NCBI GenBank assembly: GCA_025175895.1 | Contig: CM045998.1 | Span: 18,833,153-18,897,152 of the forward strand | Length of the DNA: 64,000 nt | Source of the DNA: Wurfbainia villosa | Lineage: Eukaryota > Streptophyta > Magnoliopsida > Zingiberales > Zingiberaceae | Direction: 5' to 3' | Shown: positions 1-9,604 of the stretch, one piece after another | How positions within the stretch are numbered: the stretch's first letter is position 1 | Layout of the letters: every line of letters starts with the position of its first letter | Program-made: the position numbers and the translations under genes | Notes under the pieces: model-generated | Told to the model about the DNA's origin: nothing | The model's database searches: none | What the model saw: the letters and a program-made list of their open reading frames with translations, nothing else

Positions 1-1194
1 AACTTCCACAATCGGCACAGACAGAGTATTACCATTAACATTCTCGATCAAGCTTGACTGAGCACATCTCATCAATACACCAATTCACAATACTTTATTG
101 TCAATACCTCCAACCGTAGCTCAACTAGTGCAGCTTCAATCACAGCTGCCCAATTCCAAGTATAGGTATTAGATCTTGCTTACCCTCACCAGCACAACTT
201 CAGATCCATCATCCTCAAGAAAACCCATCGAACATGATACATCTCATACCACCCATTTACACAGCAGCCCCAAAAGGAAAAATCAGCAATTAACATTGAA
301 ACCACCAAGGTAAGCCAAACTTACCGATCCTAGATCTCCACTGGCAGCCCTCCTTCCTCGTCCCCTGTTCACCGGAACAAAACCAAGCTCCACCACTGCC
401 AAACCACAGATTGAAGTCCAACGATGCATTCAAAGCTACATCTAGAGGAAACTGAGATTGAAACTTAACCCAAAAATCACCGCACTTTGGCCGGCGACCG
501 CCGACGATCAAATCCTGGCCATAATCGGGCAGAAAGAATCGATGAAATATCGAAAGAAAGGAATCAAGCTATCCTCCGGCCGGAGCGACCAATCGTGGCG
601 GCGACATCTTCGTGCTGCTTGTGCGAGGAAACTAACGAGCTGAGATGGTAGAGCTCGATGGAATTCGACTGAGGCAGAGATGGGCGATGAAGAACAGATC
701 AGGAGTAGAGAGCATGATGTCTCTCCCACCGGTCGGATCTTCCACCGTCGGCGGCAGCGGATCACGGAGGAAGAAGGATGCGATTGATGGCCTTCCGCTC
801 CAGGTGATCCCCGACGATGAAGTGGCGGCGACTGACCTGAGCTTCAACGGTGGAGACGTCCGAGCCAGCCTCTCAAACAAGTGATCGACGGCGAGATGGA
901 AGGTCACCAGTTAAACGCACAGCCAAGATGGAAGAGAGAAATCGGGATAGAAATGGGGAAATCTTCCTTCGCGAAGAAGGAAATAGGAAATCGCGGAATA
1001 TCGACTTGTATAAGTTGGTCGAACCGACCTTGGAAAACCTAACCTAAGTTGAACCCAATCAATTCAGCCTAATGGGCTCGGCCTAATGGGCTCAGCCCAA
1101 TGGATTCAGCCCAATAAACTAAATTAACCAAATTAACCCACTAGTTAAACCCAATTAATTAAAAGGGTTAATCCATTTTTTTTTCGTATTTACA
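1..1194 (-). mobile_element. Gypsy-type LTR fragment (GypM)
   Basis: The right end reads CGTATTTACA. Its reverse complement, TGTAAATACG, resembles the first bases of the Gyp4 LTR (TGTTAAATACG). The body has the layout of the other gypsy LTRs here: an AT-rich 5' part with AACCTAAGTT and repeated GGGCT-type motifs near 1040-1150, then a GC-rich block (440-900) with open frames on both strands that match no known protein. No polypurine tract follows the right end, so this is a 5' LTR or a solo LTR rather than a 3' LTR. The left end lies outside the window. Assignment is by resemblance only. Confidence 0.45.
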
Positions 1195-1534
1195 AGGCCG
1201 GTGGCTGACGATGTGGCGCGAAGAATTTTGACAAATTGACATTTAATATATTGCTAGGGGTAATATTGGAAAAAAGTTTCCTTAACCCCAGGAATCAACA
1301 AAAACCTTGGTTCTCCAAGGTTTTCCGATTCCCCCTAAAATGGTTTTTGTTCATAACCTGGTAATGAACAATTACCAGGTAATTGTTTATAACCTAAACC
1401 AAACAAGGTTTTTGTTGATAACCTAACAAGGTTATCAACAAAAACCCCCAACCAAACGCACCCTGAAACAAACACACCATGGTTATTAAGTGTATTGCCT
1501 TAGTTATGCCAAGTTGTCATCCACATTCACACTA
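1195..1534. other. Spacer between LTR fragment and CACTA element
   Basis: No gene is visible. The stretch holds three consecutive hairpins (separate entry) and ends in a block containing CCAAACGCACCC, a string common at or near the ends of small plant DNA transposons. No matching terminal repeat was found on the left, so a complete MITE cannot be claimed. Confidence 0.4.
1301..1446. repeat. Three consecutive perfect inverted repeats (MITE-like)
   Basis: Hairpin 1 has 10-bp arms at 1301-1310 and 1315-1324 (AAAACCTTGG, 4-nt loop). Hairpin 2 has 10-bp arms at 1356-1365 and 1371-1380 (ACCTGGTAAT, 5-nt loop). Hairpin 3 has 18-bp arms at 1407-1424 and 1429-1446 (4-nt loop). All arms are perfect. 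Such density suggests a foldback or MITE-type element, but no target duplication was identified. Confidence 0.55.
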
Positions 1535-1547
1535 CACTACAAAAATT
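1535..1547. repeat. CACTA terminal inverted repeat
   Basis: CACTACAAAAATT is the canonical start of En/Spm-type elements. A second CACTA sits immediately to the left (1530-1534), which leaves a possible 3-bp duplication CTA at 1532-1534. The partner repeat is outside the window. Confidence 0.7.
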
Positions 1548-2345
1548 ATAGGATTTGGCGACGATTTTTGCATCGAATTTTGAATAAAAATTCATTGCAA
1601 AATTTTTTTGTAACGAATTTTTTTTCGTTGCAAATAATTTGCTGCTAAATTCTGCAACGAAAAAAAAAATTCGTCACCAAAATTGCAATGAATAAAATTT
1701 TTGTTGTAAAATTCATCGCCAAATTTGGCACCAAAAATAATTTTTCGTCGCCAAATTTGGCGACGAAATATAGTTTGTCGCCAAATCTGTAACGAAAAAA
1801 TAGTTTGTCGCCAAATATGTGATGAAAAAATAGTTCATCGCAAAAATTTGGCGACGAAAATATCTATTCATCACCAATTTTGGCGATGAAAATAACTATT
1901 CATTGCCAAATTTGGTGACAAATTTAATTTTCGTCGCTAAATTTAGTGACAAATAGTTACATTCATCGCCAAGTCTACGACACAAACACAGTTCGTCGCA
2001 AAAGTCTAATAAACATATTTTCATGAATAAAACTAAATTTGATGACGAATATTTTTTCGTTGCCAAATCTACGACGAAAAAATAGTTCGTCGCAAAAATT
2101 TGGTGACAAAAATAACTATTCGTCGCCAATTTGGCGATGAAAATAACTATTCATCGCCAAATTTGGCGACGAATTTAATTTTCGTCGCTAAATTTAGCAA
2201 CGAATAGTTACATTTGTCACCAAATCTGCGACGAAAATACAGTTCATCGTAAAAGTCTAATAAACATATTTTAATGAATAAAAGTAAATTTGGCGACGAA
2301 TATTTTTTCGTTGCCAAATTTTCGATGAAAAAAAATTCGTTGCAA
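1548..2345. repeat. CACTA subterminal repeat array (GGCGACGAA)
   Basis: Dozens of copies of TTTGGCGACGAAA and its complement TTTCGTCGCCAAA alternate on both strands. A block of about 250 bp is also duplicated (it begins near 1891 and again near 2142). Many copies show CG to TG or CA changes, the mark of deaminated methylcytosine. In CACTA elements such subterminal motifs bind the DNA-binding transposase protein; that role is inferred here from the family. Confidence 0.65.
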
Positions 2346-2356
2346 AATATTCAAGG

Positions 2357-2737
2357 CTAGTCGACTGAAGGATACCATCAGTCGATTGGTGCTTGATCAG
2401 TTTGACTGGTCAGTTGACTATCAAACATTTTGTAAAGTGCTACAGTAATAGTAGTCGACTGATCGTTTTTATCAATTGATTGTCGAGTGAAGAGTCGACT
2501 GCTCAGTTGGCTACCAAAGGTTCTGTAAGGTGCTACAGTAATATCAATCGACTGATAAGGATAATATGTGACAAAAAAAATTTTCGACGCAATTTCTACA
2601 ATGAAAAAAAAATTTCATTGCAAATTTTCATGTATCAGTCCACTGATGGTGGCCATCAGTCGACTAATGGTGGAGAAGCTGGTCAAAGAACCTTTTTTAG
2701 CCGACTGCCACTCGACTAATAGTATACCAGTCGACTG
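2357..2737. repeat. AGTCGACTG-rich tract inside the CACTA element
   Basis: This tract contains a series of intact and decayed copies of (C)AGTCGACTG, for example at 2357-2367 and 2728-2737. They are interleaved with stretches such as GGTGCTACAGTAATA that occur twice. The same palindrome is clustered in the promoters of the gag-only LTR family elsewhere in the window. It interrupts the GGCGACGAA array, which resumes near 2750. Confidence 0.6.
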
Positions 2738-2749
2738 GTGCTTTATTTT

Positions 2750-2845
2750 TTGCAACGAAAATTTTTTTCGTTGCCAATTCTGCGACGAAAAATGATTTTT
2801 CATTGCAAATCTGCGACGAATTTTTTTTCATTGCTAATTTGGAAA
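2750..2845. repeat. Second block of CACTA subterminal repeats
   Basis: The TTGCAACGAAAA, TTCGTTGCCAA and CTGCGACGAA motifs of the 1548-2345 array resume here on the inner side of the AGTCGACTG tract. Confidence 0.5.
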
Positions 2846-3036
2846 AATTAAAAAACAATTATGATAGATTATATTATTTTCCCTGTTTTACAACAAACAC
2901 ATATAACAATATAAACTAATTCACACATCAAACTTTAATACCAAATCAATATATACATAACAAACATAAACATAACTTACAATATAGAGATATTGTATGC
3001 GATAAGTCAAGTAACATTTAAATACAACAAATAAAT

Positions 3037-3681
3037 TCAAACGTAACTGCCATCGTCACTACCATCATCATCAAAAAATACATCATCATTGTCATTATTA
3101 TAGGGATCAGGAGGAGGACCAGATCGAGAAGGAGGAAGTTGACTTGAACTAGACGTTAATTGAAGATGTTGCATAATGAATATGTGTTGCCTCCGAAATT
3201 CATTAATTTGTTCATTTAATTCTTTTACTTCCTGATCACTTTGTCTCGATTCATTTTTCTTCTGCGCTAGTAACTCCCTTAAATGAATAACCTCTTCAGT
3301 TAATTGATTTATTTCTGCTCTTGATGCCTGGGAGGATGAAGAAGAAGCACCTGGGACTTTATAGGATCGGCTCAAAGAACTGAGTCCAATTATTCTTCCA
3401 CTTTTCGCCCCTCCAGTTGCTTCGAGCCATAAATGGATATTGCTAATAGAAGGCTCAGATTCGACTGTATCATCACTTGCACTCGAATTTCTCTGTGCAA
3501 GTTTATTGTATTTCTCCTATTTTGAAAGAAAAAAAAGTTAAATACTAACATAAGAATTTAAATTTTTTAAATTACAAACCTTCATTGTTCTAGCTCTCTC
3601 CCTACTCCACGTCTTATCTTTCTTTTGGAATGTACGGATGAAAGTGTCTATGAATAATGGCTCAGTCCCCGTCTCCCGGGC
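3037..3681 (-). pseudogene. CACTA accessory protein (Transposase_24/PTTA-like), two 3' exons
   Basis: Two exons can be read on the minus strand. The first spans 3681-3580 (34 codons, begins ARETGTEPLF and ends RERARTMK). It is bounded by an AG acceptor at 3683-3682 and a GT donor at 3579-3578. The second spans 3516-3037 (159 codons plus stop) and begins EKYNKLAQRN after an AG acceptor. Both junctions are in phase 0. The exons contain the pattern I-LWLEATGG-GRI-GL found in plant CACTA second-ORF proteins, then a serine-rich linker, a coiled-coil-like stretch (EINQLTEEV to EFRRQH) and an acidic tail ending in D/G/S residues. Upstream exons are lost to the Gyp1 insertion at 3720, so the gene is truncated. 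The family name is from memory of the motif. Confidence 0.6.
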
Positions 3682-3719
3682 CTAAACAAACATCGTTATA
3701 ATTTATAAATTAGTGAATA

Positions 3720-4420
3720 TGTAATGCCCCGAAAGTATATTTGTTCATCGACTGGATGGTACCCTCTTGTGACAATATAAATGCAAAACCGATACAAGGC
3801 CCATACAATTGCTGACACCCACAAGCCATATATCACAGTACAATAACACTGACAAATAATAGAAATATCAAGACACAAAGATGCACTCTGGAGTGACTTT
3901 GACACAACAATGAAATATAATCGACCAATATCCAAACCAAATCCATAATCAAGGTCAAATACATAACAACATAATATATACCAAAATGCAGAAGCAATAT
4001 CGAATTAAATCCAACACATACAATCCATTGTAATACAACATCAAAATGGAACAATATCCAAACACTCGAGGTGAGATGGGATTAGCTGGCAGAGCTCCGA
4101 GCACACCAAGGAATCTTCTACCTGCCACTTGGGCGACAAGAATCCCAGGGTCTGTGGTGGTGAGTATAAAACTCAGTGGTAATATGAAAGTTGATGCATG
4201 AACAACATATAGACATATGGAGATCAACAAGTATACATATCGAGATCAATAGGTATACATATGGAAATCAACAGATATATATACGAAGATCAACAGGTAT
4301 ACAATCTTAAAGGTAATAACAAATAGCATGCAAGATGATGTACAAACATATGCAACAAGCATAGCTCAAACAAATGCAACATCACAACAAGCATATATAA
4401 ATCATAACTATATATACTGA

Positions 4421-4454
<34 letters not shown>

Positions 4455-5369
4455 TGGCCGAGTGCGACACAACAGATGATCTGCCCTCACACCAGCTACT
4501 ACTACAACGAGTAAACGTGGAGGCAAGATGACTGACAACCCTTTTAACCACAAGGGAGACCAAGTCGACAGTATGCATGCAAATGTGATGAATGCACAAC
4601 TATACATACACACATCCACAACACACTCTCTATCCCACAAAGAGGCATACACAACTGACAGTCAACCATGCTAGGACCTCCAGTACGTAGCATCCTTTTA
4701 TTGACAATCAACCATGCTAGGACCTCCAGTCTGTAGCAACCCACTATCGACAACCCATACAACCATGCACATATCCATGATTCATAATAGATGCACAATG
4801 AAAGGAATATAACACAACAATCACTCCACATCTAGGACATCACCCACCCTCGGATGGTTTATCCTGATGACATGAATCAAGTCTACAACCATACTCAGCT
4901 ATGTATGCATAGTTAAGCATCTATAGTTCCACATACCATAACATTTGTAAATCATAACAATGATGAATGAAATGTAACAACAACAACAGAGCATTTTTAA
5001 GTTCAAAGACTAAGTATCAAGCAACGAAATAATATGAGTGGAGTCAAGATAACAATGTCATCATCAATATAAAATTCATGCACCAAGTTTAACCATCTAC
5101 CTGACTAGGGTAGAATATTACCCACCTGATATGTAGACTATCTGAAAATCCTCACGTCCAAGAATCTATCACAATCAAAGTCCTACAAGAAAGAACAAGG
5201 AACATAACTAAGTTCTACCATAATCCAATAATAGAATCAAACCATTTTATTAACCCCTTGATTAGCTCATCAATCCATTTCCAATGGATTATGATCTATC
5301 AACACTAATCAAGCCTGCACATTAATCCCTATAAATAGTATACATCCATAAAAAATCCATATTTAAGCT
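3720..5369 (-). mobile_element. Gyp1: gypsy LTR, left part
   Basis: The LTR begins TGTAATGCCCCGAAAG on the plus strand, the family LTR end (compare TGTCACGCCCCGAG of Gyp2 and Gyp4). It runs parallel to the Gyp2 LTR: the blocks around 4060-4200 and 12100-12230 match closely, including GGGTCTGTGGTGGTGAGTAT. The LTR is on the minus strand, so this is its 3' end. It is split by TG1 (5370-10811) and resumes at 10817. It contains two copies of a unit with CCATGCTAGGACCTCCAGT near 4667 and 4710. Left flank is GAATA. Confidence 0.75.
4422..4451. repeat. (AC)n microsatellite
   Basis: About 15 uninterrupted AC dinucleotides inside the Gyp1 LTR. Confidence 0.95.
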
Positions 5370-5537
5370 TGTAGGAGATCGGTACGGTCGGCTAGAGGGG
5401 GGTGAATAGCCCTCTTACGATGGATGTCGGAATTCTCTCGTTTGTTTGCTCGTCTACACAATCGTTAGCGCAAGCGGAAGCATAAACAATAAAGACAAAG
5501 CAATAAATGAAAATACAAATGCTAACAAAGAATGTAA

Positions 5538-5567
5538 CGTGGTTCACGGCTACGCCGCTAATCCACG
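5538..5567 (-). other. Conserved R/U5 compound stem-loop (TG1 3' LTR)
   Basis: CGTGG (5538-5542) pairs with CCACG (5563-5567). Inside it CGGC pairs with GCCG around a 3-nt loop. The same structure is found in the other LTRs of the family. It lies downstream of the TATA box in the transcribed direction, hence in R or U5. Confidence 0.5.
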
Positions 5568-5782
5568 ATCCCGATTCGTCCGAGGTGAATCACTCCTCCA
5601 AAGCCAATCACTATTGGTCTCTCCTTTGCACCAAGCTAGGTGGAGGTAACCTTTACAATCAAGATCACTCTTCTTACAATAAGAATGGAGTAAAAATAAG
5701 TAAGAAGAGTTTAGAGCTTGTGGGGCACTAGGAAGATCACTTAGAGCATAAGCATTAGCCTCTCAAAGGCTCACACCCTCTC

Positions 5783-5791
5783 TTTTTATAG
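5783..5791 (-). promoter_or_regulatory. TATA box of TG1 3' LTR
   Basis: The minus strand reads CTATAAAAA within CTCTCTATAAAAAGAGAGGG. The same box is conserved in all paired LTRs of the family, just downstream of the CAGTCGACTG cluster. Confidence 0.7.
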
Positions 5792-6561
5792 AGAGGGCTG
5801 ATTTCTTCCCGTTGGCCGCCACCAGTCGTCACTACAATAGCCTCCGAACACGTCGGATCCCGACCGTTGTAGTCTAACGGAACTCTTGGCAGTCGACTGA
5901 TGGACCTCATCGATCGGCTTGCTTCTCCGTAGTCGATCGCCCGATCGGCTCACGAACGGTCTGGCGAAAACCCTATTGACCGATCGCCGCGCCTTGATGA
6001 CGATGGTCTTGAGTCGATTGCCCGTATGATAGTCATTGCTGGCCACAATCGATCGTATACCATCGAACTCACTTGACTCGGAGCGTCGATTGCCATGACA
6101 TGGCAATGATCGGTGTGTCGGGAAAAACCATCCGACACTTGGCCAAATGGCCAAGTTTCACCTAAGAGCTACCCTTCCCCGGGTTACAATCGCTCACTCT
6201 CATCTCTCGGAGTCCCTTGCCTTCGAAGTTCTCTTCGTTCTCGGCCACGTCCCTCGGCAGCATCAGGCGCACGGCTCTGCAATGCTCCTTCGCGTCTCTT
6301 GCCTCGAAGTCTACTTCCTCCGGCTTCACTCCAAGCTTCTCGTCCGGCGGTCCCTCGGATGCTCCAAGCGCACGGCTTCCGCAAAGCTATCCTTCACCGA
6401 CTCAAGGCACGAGTCATGAGATGTGAAACTCGCCACGGCTCCATGTGCGAATTACTAAGTCCTGCACGACTTCAACGCACATATCAAATCAACATATCAA
6501 ACTAACTTAAACCCTTTGCCACACCATCAAAACCATATTACGGCAAGAGATTGCCCTAACA

Positions 6562-6578
6562 ATCTCCCCCTTTTTGAT
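6562..6578 (-). other. TG1 polypurine tract
   Basis: The minus strand reads ATCAAAAAGGGGGAGAT directly before the 3' LTR, the primer for plus-strand DNA synthesis. Further AGGGGGAGAAA-type tracts follow within 200 bp (6680-6740). Confidence 0.8.
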
Positions 6579-7817
6579 GTGTGGCAATCCGTTTAAGTTA
6601 GGTAAAAGCATTTGATATAAATTCTAAGTTAAGAAAGCATGTAAAGATAAACATGATATAGCAACATGAAACTCCCCCTTAATTTCTCCCCCTAAATATG
6701 TTCCCCTTTACTTAAACATACATTTCTCCCCCTTTGACACCATCAAAAAGATTAATCCTAATTTATAAACTCATGGCATCAAGTATAGTAGAAAGAGAAC
6801 ACCAAAAACTTGATTAAAATCTGAAATCAGAAAATATTAGGCTGTTTATCAGGTCATCAGTCGACTGCTATCAGTATGGCAGTCGACTGGCACAATAGAT
6901 TCCGAAATTTTGATTTTCTGGCCGAATTTCAAAAATGCATTAAAAATTCCAGAAAATTTGAAAAATCATGAAATTTGAGGAACATATTTATTTTAAGTAT
7001 ATATATCAAAGAAAAATAGTTTTTCAAGAAAAATCATTATATTTTCCGAGATTTACCAAAAATCCAAAGGCTTTAAAAACCACTAGGTTTTTGATCATTT
7101 TAGTATCAAGTTAACTACCTAGTTTTGCATCCAATTGTTTCAAAACATGAATACATAGATTTTAGGGTAAGAAATTGTTTTGAAAACATATAAAATATCC
7201 AACCATGATCTTTGGGCAATATGTCTATGAATTAAACATAAGTCTTCCCCATGATTGGTCAATTATTGCTATTTTGATACTTTGAATGACCATCTAAATG
7301 CCATAGGCATTAGTGGACATTTGTATCATCCTAACATCTCACTCATGCTAAGTTTTCAATCAAGGTAGCCTATGATGAGTGTGAGATGCATCCTAGGGGG
7401 TATTTGTATATACTTAACCCTTGTATTCATGCAATTTTATCATGGTTAAGTATCAACCTAACAATCATCATGATCATAATGACATATATGAATTAATTTT
7501 ACATTATGATCATGAAACTCATGTATTCATCAAATAATAGTCATGCATTAGGTATTATATGATGATAATGAACAAAGTATCACCTAAAGCATGATTCAAC
7601 CCTATTTCCCATGATTATGTGCCAAATGTCAATAGCATAAATCATGATTGCTAACATACATAGCAATTACATTAATCATCATGATTTAAACATTATTATC
7701 TATTTATGGGCACGTTATCATCACCCAACACTATTTAAAAAATGTTGTCCCGCCATCCTAAGTCAACCAAAATATGATATAGGTCAATTGCATATGGTTG
7801 ACTACCCTAGAGTTATC
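6562..7817 (-). other. TG1 conserved 3' noncoding block
   Basis: These 1,256 bp between the gag stop codon and the 3' LTR have no sustained reading frame. They match TG4 39868-41231 and TG5 49306-50561 (also exactly 1,256 bp) closely over most of their length, for example the stretch with TTTTGCATCCAATTGTTTC. The LTR-proximal part holds repeated polypurine motifs and, in TG1, two intact CAGTCGACTG palindromes (6858-6867 and 6880-6889). It could hold RNA packaging or processing signals; that is inference from conservation. Confidence 0.6.
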
Positions 7818-9548
7818 CTAACCCTTAAGGATGGATTTTGGAACCCAAAATAAGTTCTTTCCTATTGGGTTCACTAAGTATTCCTTGGGGATCCATTTCC
7901 TAGCTATTACCTTCTTTTTATCTTGTTCCCTAGCAATTAGGCATTTATAGGCCTTTTCATTTTTCTTTTCCTTGTAGCCTAGGCCCTTTTTGTTGAAGCT
8001 AGCTCTTTGGCTCCCTAAGATCATGTTCAATGTGTTGGAGCCAATTGTGAATTTTTCTAGGGCTTTTGTTAAATAATCTACCTTTTCCCTTAAAACCCTA
8101 TTCTCATTTATACATGCATCACTAACATCTAATGGCATATAGTCATGTGAGCATGCATCATTTAAGCTAGAAGAAATATTATCATTTAAACATGCATTTT
8201 CTAGCTTATTTTCTAATGCCTTAATTTGATTAAGCATGCTTTTATTTTTCTTTTTCATTCCAAATAAGTCCTTAGTTAAACTAGAAATTATGGAAACTAT
8301 TTTCTTAGGAGAGACTTTCGTTACCATAGTTTCCATGTCCTCTTCTTCTTCGGATGATGAGGATGTAGAAGCTCCCCCTTCATTTGAGCTCTCCCCACTT
8401 GAGCTTGATCCTTCATTTTCAGATGAAGAGCAATCCAAGTCATCAAAGGCCATCAAGGCCAAATTGGTGACAAAGGCATTCTCCTCATCCGATGATGATG
8501 AGGAGGATGAGGATGGGTCATCCCAAGTCCTTGCCTTTAGAGCTTTGGCCTTCCCCTTTTCTTTTGTCTTCTTCTCCTCTTCCTTCTTTTTCTTGCTCCC
8601 CTTTTTCTTCTTCTTTTCTTCTTTCTTTTTCCTCTCTTCCTTGCTCTTGTTTAGGAGAGGACAATTGTCCCTTATGTGCCCCTCTCCTTGGCAATTGTAG
8701 CATATGACCTTCCCCCTTGGTCTTCTATTCCTATCATGAGATTTATCAAATCTAAAATTATTAAATGCACGTCTTACCTTCCTTACCATATAGGCTTCTT
8801 CGGTGCTATCCATGGAGGAGGAGGAAGACGCTTCGTCATCGGAGGAGGAGGAGATCTCTATCTTCTTCTTCCCCTTATTTGCCAACAATGCTACTCCCCT
8901 TGAAGGTTGTATTTTTGGCTCTTCTTGTATTCCTTCAAGCCTAGATTCATGTAATTCCATAGTGGAGAAAAATTCATCTAGAGTACTTACCTCTAGATTC
9001 TTTGAAATGTAAAATGAGTCCACCATTGAACTCCACTTGGATGATCGGGGGAAAGCATCTATGACCTTCATTATCATATCGCGATTGGAGAGCCTTTCTC
9101 CTACACTTGTTAGTCCATTTAAAATTTCTTTGAATCTAGAATGCAAAGAAGTTACCTTTTCTCCCTTTTCTAATTTAATGTTGGATAGTTGGGAGCGGAG
9201 GAGATCTCTCCTTGCTAGCTTCACCTCGGATGTGCCTTCATGAAGCTCAATTAGCTTTTCCCACATCTCCTTAGCGCTTAGGCATTCTCCTATTCGGTTG
9301 ATTTCTTGTTGGGGGAGCACATTGAAGAGATGATGCTTGGCTTTTGAATTTGCAAGGTGCTCTTCCCTTTGCCTTTTGGTCCACCTAGATTTCTCTATTG
9401 GCTTCCCCTCTTCATCCCTAGGCAAAACGAAACCGGATTCCATTGTAATCATAATGTCAAAAAACGTTTAGAAAAATACATCCATTAGCTTCTTCCACCA
9501 AGCGAATTCTCCTTCAAAATTCGGAGGATAGATGTTGGAGTCGGCCAT
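7818..9548 (-). pseudogene. gag: TG1 gag gene with one nonsense codon
   Basis: The frame is open from an ATG at 9548 (MADSNIYPP) to the stop at 7818, 576 sense positions, apart from codon 27 (9470-9468). There TAA replaces the glutamate codon of the intact copies. The downstream 544-residue frame is otherwise undamaged. It has the copia-type Gag N-terminal region, one CCHC zinc knuckle (CYNCQGEGHIRDNC, spacing CX2CX4HX4C), a lysine-rich stretch, long acidic serine runs, a coiled-coil-like segment and a conserved C-terminus ending WVPKSILKG. Gag would form the particle shell and bind the element RNA. No pol follows. A single point mutation in an otherwise clean frame indicates recent loss. Confidence 0.88.
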
Positions 9549-9591
9549 TTTTAAAGTTGCTTGTTCGGCGTTAGTCCTCGACAAGCTTTCC

Positions 9592-9602
9592 TCTCGATAC
9601 CA
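9592..9602 (-). other. TG1 primer-binding site (decayed)
   Basis: The minus strand reads TGGTATCGAGA two bases inside the 5' LTR. TG4 and TG5 have TGGTATCAGAGC here, matching the 3' end of plant initiator-Met tRNA. One base is missing in TG1. Confidence 0.7.
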
Positions 9603-9604
9603 CT

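Larger units (their letters stand above)
1535..3719 (-). mobile_element. CACTA (En/Spm) DNA transposon, 3' part, truncated by Gyp1
   Basis: The left end is the CACTA terminal inverted repeat (CACTACAAAAATT), directly preceded by another CTA that may be the 3-bp target duplication. Next come subterminal arrays built on GGCGACGAA and its complement, as expected for CACTA elements. Further in are two exons on the minus strand that resemble the accessory protein of plant CACTA elements. The element is cut at 3720 by a gypsy LTR, so its 5' part and second terminal repeat are not in the window. Transcription runs right to left and the 1535 end is the 3' end. Confidence 0.75.
5370..6561 (-). repeat. 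TG1 3' LTR
   Basis: Begins TGTAGGAGATC and ends TTGCCCTAACA on the plus strand; the element reads the opposite way (TGTTAGGGCAA to CTACA). It carries the conserved stem-loop at 5538-5567, a TATA box at 5783-5791, one intact CAGTCGACTG at 5890-5899 and several altered ones. Confidence 0.92.

Noticed and set aside
1548..2345. CRISPR-like or satellite array
   Set aside because: Units are on both strands, unevenly spaced and flanked by a CACTA terminal repeat; this is a transposon subterminal array in a plant genome.
3037..3375. Independent 112-residue coiled-coil protein
   Set aside because: The frame is the end of a longer exon (to 3516) with clear splice sites and an upstream exon, fitting the CACTA accessory gene.
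6113..6505. Frames of about 90-134 codons repeated in every TG LTR (also 10351-10755, 39437-39811, 43748-44138, 48844-49248, 53299-53505)
   Set aside because: They recur only because the LTR is repeated. Two or three overlapping frames on both strands are open in the same GC-rich stretch, they vary in length and frame between copies, and none has a domain. They lie antisense in U3.
8236..8700. 154-codon plus-strand frame opposite TG1 gag (also 41656-42135 opposite TG4 gag)
   Set aside because: Antisense shadow of the acidic serine and lysine codon runs of gag; low complexity.
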